Assembly (NCBI GenBank): GCA_023132075.1
Contig: JAGLYT010000088.1
Coordinates: 1-6,743 of the forward strand
Length of the DNA: 6,743 nt
Direction: 5' to 3'
DNA from: JAGLHV01 sp023132075 [NCBI: bacterium]
GTDB taxonomy: Bacteria > CBDUZB01 > JAGLHV01
Below the pieces are notes generated by a model. The model saw only the letters and a program-made list of their open reading frames with translations. It did not search any database and was not told the DNA's origin. Positions 1 to 5,621 of this stretch are shown one piece after another (the stretch's first letter is position 1; the number at the start of each line of letters is the position of its first letter). The position numbers and the translations under genes are program-made.

Positions 1-485
1 CCGCAATTACGGCATTTCCATTTAACTACGGTATCTCTTTTAAATACCTTGTCTTCTTTTATATTTTTAATTAATCTTCGGTAGCGTTTTTCATGCTCTT
101 CTTCTACTTCGGCTATTTCTTTAAATAAATCAGCTATTTCTTCAAATCCTTCCTCTCGGGCAGTTTCTTCCGCTTCTTTATAAAGTTTGGTCCATTCCAT
201 ATTTTCCCCTGCTTCGGCAGATTCCAGATTAGCTAGTGTATCATTAATAACTCCGGCAGGATAGCTTGCTACAATTTTTATTTCTCCGCCTTCCAGAAAT
301 TTAAAAAATCTTTTAGCATGTTCTTTTTCAGTGTCTGCGGTTTCTAAAAATATCGCTGCTATTTGTTCATATCCTGCTTTTTTGGCTACGGAAGAAAAAT
401 AAGTATACCTGTTTCTTGCTTGTGACTCTCCGGCAAAAGATGCCAGGAGATTTTTTTCTGTTTTTGTTCCTTTTACTTTTCCCAT
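1..485 (-). CDS. rbr: Rubrerythrin, classical architecture (3' end cut by window edge)
   Basis: Cytoplasmic non-haem di-iron peroxidase that reduces H2O2 to water with electrons delivered through a rubredoxin centre. I translated this gene directly from the minus strand: ATG at 485-483 and 161 complete codons to the window edge. The N-terminal ferritin-like four-helix domain (about residues 8-140) keeps the di-iron ligands in the family spacing: E20 in FAGESQARNRY, E53 and H56 in ETADTEKEH, E94 and E97 in EAGENMEW, and E128 and H131 in EVEEEH. The C-terminal rubredoxin domain begins at W156 and shows its first cysteine pair, C158 and C161; the second pair lies outside the window. AAGGAGG at 494-500 sits 8-9 bases upstream of the start. 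It is the last visible gene of the Rrf2-led oxidative-defence operon, 53 bp after its neighbour, the widest gap in the operon; I see no terminator or clear promoter in that gap. Identification is secure. Confidence 0.95.
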   Translation of the reverse strand, partial: MGKVKGTKTEKNLLASFAGESQARNRYTYFSSVAKKAGYEQIAAIFLETADTEKEHAKRFFKFLEGGEIKIVASYPAGVINDTLANLESAEAGENMEWTKLYKEAEETAREEGFEEIADLFKEIAEVEEEHEKRYRRLIKNIKEDKVFKRDTVVKWKCRNC

Positions 486-538
486 TTTAAATTCCTCCTT
501 TAATGAATTATGTTTTTTTAGACTTACTCATTTTTTTT

Positions 539-838
539 CTATTTTATCCCATAATCACCTTTATTCCGGTCCTTTAATTCCCCGTGTTTACTCTTGTTCC
601 AATTTTCAATACGTGAAAAATAACCTACCACCCGGGAAACATGATGAACTTTTTTTCCCTGGGTTATCTGATTTTCCAAAATCGGCCATTCATTTTGTTG
701 GATAGCTTCAACAAGGAAATGAGCAACAGTGTTTAGTTCTTTACTCCCGACAAAATAACCGTCTTTACCTTCATGTTCTCCCTGATACCAGTGATAACCA
801 TTTTCAACACAAGCATTGATAAATCCTTCTACTTTCAT
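539..838 (-). CDS. Small protein with a stand-alone NrdD-like C-terminal glycyl-radical domain
   Basis: A 99-residue protein in two parts. Residues 1-65 match nothing I recognise and are rich in aromatic and acidic residues. Residues 68-98 look strongly like the extreme C-terminus of class III anaerobic ribonucleoside-triphosphate reductase (NrdD): SRVVGYF (68-74) followed by WNKSKHGELKDR (80-91), the order and spacing of the NrdD motif RVxGY...WNxxKxxExKDR. G72 lies where NrdD carries its glycyl radical. The rest of NrdD is absent, including the catalytic barrel and the cysteine pairs of the zinc site that precedes the radical loop; the only cysteine is C10. The start is ATG with a GAGGGGG ribosome site (847-854) that nearly touches the desulfoferrodoxin stop, 17 bp upstream, so co-translation is likely. 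Lying among superoxide and peroxide detoxification genes, it may be a repair or spare domain for oxygen-damaged NrdD. It could instead be a structural homologue with no radical. The motif is seen; the function is inferred. Confidence 0.75.
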   Translation of the reverse strand: MKVEGFINACVENGYHWYQGEHEGKDGYFVGSKELNTVAHFLVEAIQQNEWPILENQITQGKKVHHVSRVVGYFSRIENWNKSKHGELKDRNKGDYGIK

Positions 839-855
839 TTTTCTATCCCCCTCTT

Positions 856-1236
856 TTATTTATTTTTCCATAGACCATGTATTGTACAAAATTCCCGTAC
901 TTCTAATATATCCATTTTTGACACCCAAGATTGAACCTCGGGATTTTGTCCGGGTTTTAATTCTACCCTCAAAACTTTATCCTTGGTCAGGACTTCAATA
1001 AATTTAATATAGTGTTTTTCTTCCATAGGATGGGCAATACTTCCTACTTTTATGGTAGTTCCCCCATCGATTTCTTCTATTACCGGAACATGTTTTTCGC
1101 TTCCGGTATCCTCTGTCTTGGCTTCTAATTTTATCATGGGCTGATTACAACACACCAGTGCCGGTGCTCCTTCATGGATTATTTCCACAACATTTCCACA
1201 AATATCACAACGGTAAAGCTCTCTTAATTTAGTCAT
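856..1236 (-). CDS. dfx: Desulfoferrodoxin, 2Fe superoxide reductase
   Basis: Reduces superoxide to H2O2 without releasing O2, the usual superoxide defence of anaerobes; cytoplasmic. The 126-residue length is typical of the two-iron class. The N-terminal desulforedoxin domain has all four centre I ligands: C10 and C13 (CDIC) and adjacent C29 and C30. The catalytic domain has the five centre II ligands H49, H69, H75, C117 and H120, plus the conserved E47-K48 (EKH) that guides superoxide to the iron and helps product release. HPMEEKHYI (69-77) and the CTIHGLW end (117-123) are family signatures. AAGGAGGA at 1244-1251 supports the ATG start. It follows reverse rubrerythrin by 26 bp and is followed by the NrdD-like gene after 17 bp, so its H2O2 product is removed by co-expressed rubrerythrins. 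No key residue is missing. Confidence 0.97.
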   Translation of the reverse strand: MTKLRELYRCDICGNVVEIIHEGAPALVCCNQPMIKLEAKTEDTGSEKHVPVIEEIDGGTTIKVGSIAHPMEEKHYIKFIEVLTKDKVLRVELKPGQNPEVQSWVSKMDILEVREFCTIHGLWKNK

Positions 1237-1262
1237 TTTCTTTTCCTCCTTATTAAAGGTTT

Positions 1263-1772
1263 TTAGTCGGTCAAAACTATGTGGTCTGATTCTATCTGCA
1301 TTAATGCTTTAAAGAACTCTTTAATGCCGTCTTCCGGTGCCTGATTAATTGCTTCCCCATAAAATTTAACCGCACTTCTTTCCCTTCGATTAGCTTCCTC
1401 AATATTTGCCCGGTCAGAATCAACAGCCTTATCCGCCCCTGCACTCAATTCCGGTTTGGCTATTCTAAGATGTTTACATATAGTTGAGGCATGCTCCCTT
1501 TCCACTTTGGATAGGCCTTTAAACATACTGGAAAAATGCAAATCTTTACTTTTTTCCGAAGCGGCCTTGTAAAAATTAGTGTTGTTTATCTCTAAATCTA
1601 ATGCCTTCTTTAAATTTTCTTTAGTTATATCAGACAAGGTTTCACTATGTATCAGTTTCCATTCTTTAGCTAAGACAAAATACTCTTCATGAGCACCGCA
1701 AAAAGGACAACTCGTTGGTTTTTCCTCTCCGACATACACTTCTCCGCATACACGACAACGATATACTTTCAT
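1263..1772 (-). CDS. Reverse rubrerythrin (N-terminal rubredoxin, C-terminal di-iron domain)
   Basis: Di-iron peroxidase of the reverse type, in which the rubredoxin domain precedes the ferritin-like domain; in clostridia such proteins act as NADH-dependent H2O2 and O2 reductases with a partner flavoenzyme. Residues 1-37 form a minimal rubredoxin with C6 and C9 (CRVC) and C22 and C25 (CPFC). Residues 45-168 form the four-helix domain, with probable ligands E61 (LEINNTNFY), E91 and H94 (EREH), E126 or E131 (EEANRRE) and E161 and H164 (ESDH). At 169 residues it is close to the size of the family. A purine-rich AAGGGAG site at 1779-1785 supports the ATG. It lies 26 bp after the lactate dehydrogenase gene and 26 bp before desulfoferrodoxin. 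No NADH:rubredoxin oxidoreductase gene is visible here, so its electron donor must be encoded elsewhere. Confidence 0.93.
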   Translation of the reverse strand: MKVYRCRVCGEVYVGEEKPTSCPFCGAHEEYFVLAKEWKLIHSETLSDITKENLKKALDLEINNTNFYKAASEKSKDLHFSSMFKGLSKVEREHASTICKHLRIAKPELSAGADKAVDSDRANIEEANRRERSAVKFYGEAINQAPEDGIKEFFKALMQIESDHIVLTD

Positions 1773-1798
1773 CTTTCTCTCCCTTCTTTATTATAATT

Positions 1799-2848
1799 TT
1801 AACTAAAACAACGTTTTTTTTCTTTTTTTATACAGGTTTCTCCGCAATGATAACAAATCTCATTTTTTAAATATCCACCGTTAAAAAATTCAATAATATT
1901 ATCCAAGGTTGTCCGGGCAATGTTAGTCAGCGCTTCTTTGGTAAAAAAACCCTGGTGGGAAGTAATAAGCACATTGGGAAAAGTCAGGAGTCGTGCTAAT
2001 ATATCATCATCAATCATCGAAGACGAAAAATCCTCAAAGAAATAATTACTTTCTTCCTCATATACATCAAGTCCTGCCCCTCCGATTTTCCTGCTTTTAA
2101 GTCCTTCTATCAATGCCTGTGTCTTAATTAATTTCCCCCTGCCCGTATTAATAATCATTACCCCGTCTTTCATGCTGGAAATACTCTCTTCGTTAATCAT
2201 ATATTGGGTTTGAGGCGTTAAAGGACAATGCAGGGAAATAATATCTGCTTTTTTATAAAGCTGAGCAAGAGAAACATAAGTAACCCCTGCACTTTTTGCA
2301 TATGATTTATCAGGATAAAGATCAAAACAAATGATATTCATCCCAAATCCTTTAAGAATAGAAATTAAACATTTTCCTATTTTACCGGTTCCGATAATAC
2401 CTGCTGTTTTACCGTGCATATCAAAACCGAGTAATCCATTTATACTAAAATTATTATCCCGGGTACGATAATAAGCCCGGTAGATTTTCCTGTTTAATCC
2501 AAGCATTAAAGCAACCGCATGTTCACTAACGGCATAAGGAGAATATTCCGGTACACGCATAATATGAATATTTTTAAATGCCGCTCTTAAATCAACATTG
2601 TTATATCCGGCACAACGCAAGGCAATTAACTCTATTCCATTTTGTTTTACTATACTTATAACCTCCTTGTTAACACTATCGTTAACAAATGCACATACTA
2701 CATTAAATCCCTGCACCATTTCAACAGTATCTTTGTTTAAATGATTTTTTAAATATTTTATATCAAAATTATATTGACTGTTTGCCTGCTCAAAAAATTC
2801 CCGGTCATAAGGTTTAGTATCGAAAAATGCTATCCTGACTTTATTCAT
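1799..2848 (-). CDS. ldhA: D-lactate dehydrogenase (LdhA-type D-2-hydroxyacid dehydrogenase) with cysteine-rich tail
   Basis: NAD-dependent reduction of pyruvate to D-lactate, the fermentative step that recycles NADH; cytoplasmic. The sequence follows E. coli LdhA closely along its length: FDTKPYD (9-15), the substrate-loop RCAGYNNVD (78-86), YSPYAVSEH (102-110), Rossmann GTGKIG (153-158) ending in D176, the acidic residue that favours NAD over NADP, then HCPLTP (207-212), active-site R237 in NTGRG, E264 in DVYEEE, and H298 in TSHQGF. It then runs about 18 residues past the usual NE end, with C332, C335, C339 and C347 in a C-x2-C-x3-C-x7-C pattern that could bind metal. AAGAGGA at 2854-2860 supports the ATG. 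It sits 26 bp after the Rrf2 gene and so is the first structural gene of the operon. A related 2-hydroxyacid substrate cannot be excluded. Confidence 0.9.
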   Translation of the reverse strand: MNKVRIAFFDTKPYDREFFEQANSQYNFDIKYLKNHLNKDTVEMVQGFNVVCAFVNDSVNKEVISIVKQNGIELIALRCAGYNNVDLRAAFKNIHIMRVPEYSPYAVSEHAVALMLGLNRKIYRAYYRTRDNNFSINGLLGFDMHGKTAGIIGTGKIGKCLISILKGFGMNIICFDLYPDKSYAKSAGVTYVSLAQLYKKADIISLHCPLTPQTQYMINEESISSMKDGVMIINTGRGKLIKTQALIEGLKSRKIGGAGLDVYEEESNYFFEDFSSSMIDDDILARLLTFPNVLITSHQGFFTKEALTNIARTTLDNIIEFFNGGYLKNEICYHCGETCIKKEKKRCFS

Positions 2849-2874
2849 TTATATCCTCTTTTGTCTCTTTATTT

Positions 2875-3270
2875 TTATAATAAATGTGCTAAGGTAATGC
2901 CTTTCAATTCGGAAATAACATATTTTTCTATTTTATCAATTTTCTTTTTAAGTTTACATGTTTTAATATTCGGACAAACTTGTTTTTTAAAAACACATTC
3001 ATTTAGTTTTAACGGCCCTTGAAAAATTTTCATCAAATCGGTTAGAAGTATTTTATCATGCGACTTAACTAAAGCAAAACCACCACCCTGTCCTTTATAT
3101 GACTTGAGTAGTTTTTTCTTGTTTAAAATTTGAAGAATCTTTCTTAAAAAAGGTCTGGGAATTTTTAAGACCCCCACCAGTTCACCAACCGATACCCTGT
3201 TTTTTTTGCTCCCGGAAATAAAACAAAGTGCCCTGACTGCATAGTCCGTATCCCTGGTAATCAACTTCAT
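2875..3270 (-). CDS. Rrf2-family transcriptional regulator with putative Fe-S cluster cysteines
   Basis: DNA-binding repressor or activator of the IscR/NsrR (Rrf2) family, 131 residues. The family opening is intact: TRDTDYAVRAL (5-15), then a winged helix-turn-helix with recognition segment IPRPFLRKILQIL (37-49) and the wing GQGGGFAL (60-67). C92, C99 and C105 match almost exactly the three cysteines that hold the cluster in IscR and NsrR, so redox, oxygen or NO sensing through an Fe-S cluster is likely. The IscR residue H107 is L107 here, so the fourth ligand is unknown. GGAGA at 3276-3280 places the ATG start. The gene heads the operon containing ldhA, two rubrerythrins and superoxide reductase, and a 23-bp inverted repeat overlaps its own promoter, so it probably autoregulates all six genes. 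Family assignment is secure; the signal sensed is inferred. Confidence 0.92.
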   Translation of the reverse strand: MKLITRDTDYAVRALCFISGSKKNRVSVGELVGVLKIPRPFLRKILQILNKKKLLKSYKGQGGGFALVKSHDKILLTDLMKIFQGPLKLNECVFKKQVCPNIKTCKLKKKIDKIEKYVISELKGITLAHLL

Positions 3271-3288
3271 GTTTATCTCCTTTATGTC

Positions 3289-3311
3289 AATGATACTAAA
3301 TTTATATCATT
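3289..3311. promoter_or_regulatory. Putative Rrf2 operator, 23-bp inverted repeat
   Basis: Perfect 7-bp arms AATGATA (3289-3295) and TATCATT (3305-3311) are separated by 9 bp. Read as an 11-1-11 dyad, 9 of 11 positions match. It covers the promoter spacer and the -10 box, so a bound protein would block RNA polymerase. The 23-bp size and single central base resemble the layout of NsrR-type sites, although the bases differ. Binding by the adjacent Rrf2 protein is inferred from position. Confidence 0.7.
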
Positions 3312-3317
3312 TGTCAA
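3290..3317 (-). promoter_or_regulatory. Sigma-70-type promoter of the Rrf2/oxidative-defence operon
   Basis: On the minus strand a consensus -35 box TTGACA (3317-3312) is followed after 16 bp by TATCAT (3295-3290), which differs from TATAAT at one position. The transcript would begin near 3283, leaving a very short leader of about 13 bases that just holds the ribosome site before the ATG at 3270. A second TTGACA at 3290-3285 has no matching -10 and is probably coincidental. Confidence 0.75.
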
Positions 3318-3322
3318 GAAAA

Positions 3323-3342
3323 AAATAAAAATATTTTTATTT
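3323..3342. repeat. Perfect 20-bp A/T palindrome upstream of the operon promoter
   Basis: Ten-base arms meet at 3332/3333 with no mismatch, all A and T, starting 5 bp upstream of the -35 box. On the minus strand it is followed by a run of T (3322-3319), so it may be a weak A/U hairpin terminator for the upstream genes. It could also be an UP-like element or a second regulator site for the promoter. Its centre lies about 32 bp, or three helical turns, from the operator centre. Confidence 0.5.
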
Positions 3343-3375
3343 AATCTTTTTCCCGGGGCATAAAATCCTTAAATC

Positions 3376-3424
3376 AGCTGCCTCATAACTTGCTGCGGGG
3401 AGGTTCATTTGTTTCGGGCCTTCG
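3376..3424. repeat. Degenerate GC-rich intergenic repeat-like segment
   Basis: A GC-rich island in an otherwise AT-rich gap. The plus-strand core TTGCTGCGGGGAGGTTCATT (3390-3409) resembles one half of a hairpin repeat I recall from intergenic regions of several anaerobic bacteria and archaea, where CCCCGCAG pairs with CTGCGGGG. Here the left arm is decayed to AGCTGCC (3376-3382), so the full hairpin no longer forms. The resemblance is from memory and the element's mobility is not shown. Confidence 0.35.
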
Positions 3425-3478
3425 TTTTTTTATATTTTTTAGGACTTCTGTTAATTGCCAATATATCCATTATTTATC

Positions 3479-4081
3479 TTAAATCTTAATTATTGATATT
3501 TCCTGGAATTTACTTCTATGTTTTTCTATCTTGAAATTTTTAGCTGTTAAATAATTATCTATATCGGTTAAACTTATTTTACTAACATTGTGTTTTTTGC
3601 CTTCAGTGAGATGAACTTTATCAACTATTTTCAATCCTTCCCTGGTAAAATCACTTAAAACAATTTTGCCTCCCGGGGAAATTATTCGAAACCACTCATC
3701 CATAATTTTAAATGAATTTGTAAGGTGGTGAACTACATTAACCGAAACAATTATATCAAAGCTATTATCATTAAAATTTAAATGTTCGGCATCTTCTATT
3801 TTAAAATCTACTTGTTTATCCAATCCTAAATATTGTGTGTTAAGCAAAGCAAACTCCTGTTCTTCCGAAGAAATATCAACACTAACAAAGCTATAGCCCT
3901 TTTTGGCTAAAGCAAGGGTTAAATGTCCCTTTCCTGTGCCAATCTCTAATATGCGGCCATAAATAGGTTGTGCTTTCCGGATAATAAAGTCCCGTTCTCT
4001 TTCATTGTCATAGCCGAAATTTTTATAAACGTCTATTCGCTCTAAATACCGCTGATGGTTCTCTATTGCCTCTTTTTTCAA
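3479..4081 (-). CDS. Class I SAM-dependent methyltransferase (Methyltransf_11/UbiE-like), TTG start
   Basis: A 200-residue cytoplasmic methyltransferase; the substrate cannot be told. The Rossmann-like fold shows motif I LEIGTGKGH (45-53), which binds S-adenosylmethionine, D69 at the end of strand 2 (SVDIS) for the ribose hydroxyls, acidic motif EDAEHL (96-101) near the adenine, strand 4 FDIIVSVNVVHHL (108-120) and post-motif PGGKIVLSDF (136-145). HH at 118-119 is usual in small-molecule methyltransferases of this group. The start codon is TTG (plus-strand CAA at 4079-4081), chosen because a perfect AGGAGG lies 5 bp upstream and no ATG lies near. It follows the rhomboid gene by 43 bp and is probably the last gene of that transcript. 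No GC-rich terminator follows it. The family is secure; role and link to the rhomboid are unknown. Confidence 0.88.
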   Translation of the reverse strand: MKKEAIENHQRYLERIDVYKNFGYDNERERDFIIRKAQPIYGRILEIGTGKGHLTLALAKKGYSFVSVDISSEEQEFALLNTQYLGLDKQVDFKIEDAEHLNFNDNSFDIIVSVNVVHHLTNSFKIMDEWFRIISPGGKIVLSDFTREGLKIVDKVHLTEGKKHNVSKISLTDIDNYLTAKNFKIEKHRSKFQEISIIKI

Positions 4082-4086
4082 GGTTT

Positions 4087-4092
4087 CCTCCT
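4087..4092 (-). promoter_or_regulatory. Shine-Dalgarno site that fixes the TTG start of the methyltransferase
   Basis: AGGAGG on the minus strand, followed by AAACC and then TTG. The ideal match and 5-base spacing make TTG the start although it is a weak initiation codon. Confidence 0.85.
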
Positions 4093-4124
4093 ATTATTTT
4101 ATGTTATATTTTAAAATTGTTTTT

Positions 4125-5618
4125 TTACTCTTCCAAATATTCCTTAGCCGCTGTTCCCCACTCAAGATCATAAGGAGGACAGGTAAGTTTTTCCAGGTAT
4201 TGTTTAGATTCCTGACTGCGATGTAACTTTTGTTTAAGAATTTTGCCTAAGGCAAGTAATACTTTAGGCATATAAGTACTTTTATTAAACTTTTCAATAA
4301 TGTGTTGATAGGTCTGCACTGCTTCTTTCCAGCGTTGGGCTTTTTCATAAAAAGAAGCAATTTGAAAAAAAAGAAAATCGGTTAATTCCGCATTTTTGAT
4401 AACAATTTTTGTCCGGTCCAAAATTTCATTTATTAAAACTGTATCATTTTTTCCATTCGCTATCTTCATTAATTCTATTGCTGTCTGACAAAAAGCCGAT
4501 TGATTATTTTCCCGCTCATAAACACGCAAGAGGCCTTCCCTCGCTTTTATGTGTTGCGGACAAACAGCAATAATTTCGTTAAAAATTCTCCGGGCTTTTT
4601 GAAAATCATTCAAAAAAAAAGCAGAAACACCTTTTTCCACCTTAATTTCAAGCCTATCCGGGGTCTGCTCAGCCGCATCTTCCCATGGTTTACCAATACG
4701 AAAAGTTCTAATTAAAATACCCCCTCCGACACCGAAAAGGAAACCCGCGACATGTGCCCAATATCCTACCCTGGGCGTATATTTAATAGTCATTAAACCC
4801 ATAAATAATTGTTGAAAAAACCATAATGGGGCTGCTATCCATGCCGGCACTTCAAATGTTCCAAAACGAGGATAAATAGATAAAAATAAAAAGTAGAAAA
4901 TACGAATTTTCATTGCCGCATAACGAATGAGAAATGCTCCCATAATTGATGCTACTGCCCCGGAAGCTCCGATTAAAGGTTCCTGGTGTTGCGGATAAAA
5001 AGCATTTTGCACTAAAGCCGCTGCTACTCCACCCAAAAGGTATAATGATAAAAAAATCGGCGGTCCCCATCGTTCCTCTATATTGCATCCGACTAACCAT
5101 AAAAAGAACATATTAAAAAAAATGTGCAATATTCCGGCATGTAAAAATTGATAAGTCAAAATATTAGGAAATATCGGCCCCTGCTTAGAAAAACCATACT
5201 TAGAAAATACGGAATGGCGATTTTCAGAAGATTTTTCTAAACTCTCTTTTAAGGCAACATAGTGGGGATAACATAATTTCCACTGGTATTGAGCTTGATG
5301 AGAAATTACTATTGTTTGATTTTGAACCGATAAAAAAATTTGATTAACTAAAGAAGTAGGAAAATCCGGCGATTTTTTTTCATTTTGCAGTAATATTCTT
5401 GTTTCTTGCGGTATTCCCGAATTGGAACTAATTAAAATATCTGCCACTCGCTGTCCCAGAGAAGAAAACTGCTCAAAACTCACCCGTTCATTTAAAAATT
5501 TTTTTTCTCCCGGCCAGGTTAAAACAAAAACCAAAGCATTAAGTAAAATCAATCCAGCCGTGAAATAAGGAAACTTACTTAGTGCAGCCTTACGGCCAAT
5601 GGGAAAAAAAATAAACAT
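4125..5618 (-). CDS. Rhomboid-family intramembrane serine protease with TPR-like C-terminal domain
   Basis: A 497-residue membrane protease that would cut transmembrane segments of other proteins. TM1 spans about 17-35. A loop of about 115 residues (36-150) follows, much longer than in GlpG, with no obvious domain. The core has HxxxN at H165-N169 in TM2, EERWG (181-185), catalytic serine S219 in GASGA (217-221), and catalytic histidine H289 in YWAHVAGFLFG (287-297) of the last helix, so the Ser-His dyad is complete and the enzyme should be active. Residues about 325-490 are soluble and helical, with TPR-like repeats (for example 333-365 and 416-448), probably cytoplasmic and protein-binding. 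The ATG lies 3 bp after the lipoprotein stop and its weak GGAATAAG ribosome site is inside that gene, so translational coupling is likely. The substrate is unknown; the adjacent lipoprotein is a candidate partner by position only. Confidence 0.9.
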   Translation of the reverse strand: MFIFFPIGRKAALSKFPYFTAGLILLNALVFVLTWPGEKKFLNERVSFEQFSSLGQRVADILISSNSGIPQETRILLQNEKKSPDFPTSLVNQIFLSVQNQTIVISHQAQYQWKLCYPHYVALKESLEKSSENRHSVFSKYGFSKQGPIFPNILTYQFLHAGILHIFFNMFFLWLVGCNIEERWGPPIFLSLYLLGGVAAALVQNAFYPQHQEPLIGASGAVASIMGAFLIRYAAMKIRIFYFLFLSIYPRFGTFEVPAWIAAPLWFFQQLFMGLMTIKYTPRVGYWAHVAGFLFGVGGGILIRTFRIGKPWEDAAEQTPDRLEIKVEKGVSAFFLNDFQKARRIFNEIIAVCPQHIKAREGLLRVYERENNQSAFCQTAIELMKIANGKNDTVLINEILDRTKIVIKNAELTDFLFFQIASFYEKAQRWKEAVQTYQHIIEKFNKSTYMPKVLLALGKILKQKLHRSQESKQYLEKLTCPPYDLEWGTAAKEYLEE

Positions 5619-5621
5619 ATC

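Noticed and set aside
486-538. T/A runs between the NrdD-like gene and rubrerythrin as a terminator or separate promoter
   Set aside because: No stem precedes the T run on the minus strand and no -35/-10 pair is convincing; the gap holds little beyond the rubrerythrin ribosome site.
816-1001. Plus-strand open frames opposite dfx, ldhA/Rrf2, the rhomboid and the lipoprotein
   Set aside because: All lie opposite genes with clear family motifs, have no convincing ribosome sites and give low-complexity F/S/I-rich products typical of antisense frames in AT-rich DNA.
3337-3408. A 23-codon minus-strand reading frame starting MNLPAAS in the 3271-3478 gap
   Set aside because: No ribosome site precedes its ATG, and it runs across the GC-rich repeat-like segment and the A/T palindrome, so it is most likely a chance frame.
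3411-3424. GTTTCGGGCCTTCG followed by a T run on the plus strand as an intrinsic terminator
   Set aside because: The GC core does not form a proper inverted repeat, and no plus-strand gene needs terminating here.
4852-5100. An 82-codon minus-strand frame inside the rhomboid gene
   Set aside because: It overlaps the conserved rhomboid core in another frame, including the catalytic serine region, and its product looks like a shifted reading of that gene.
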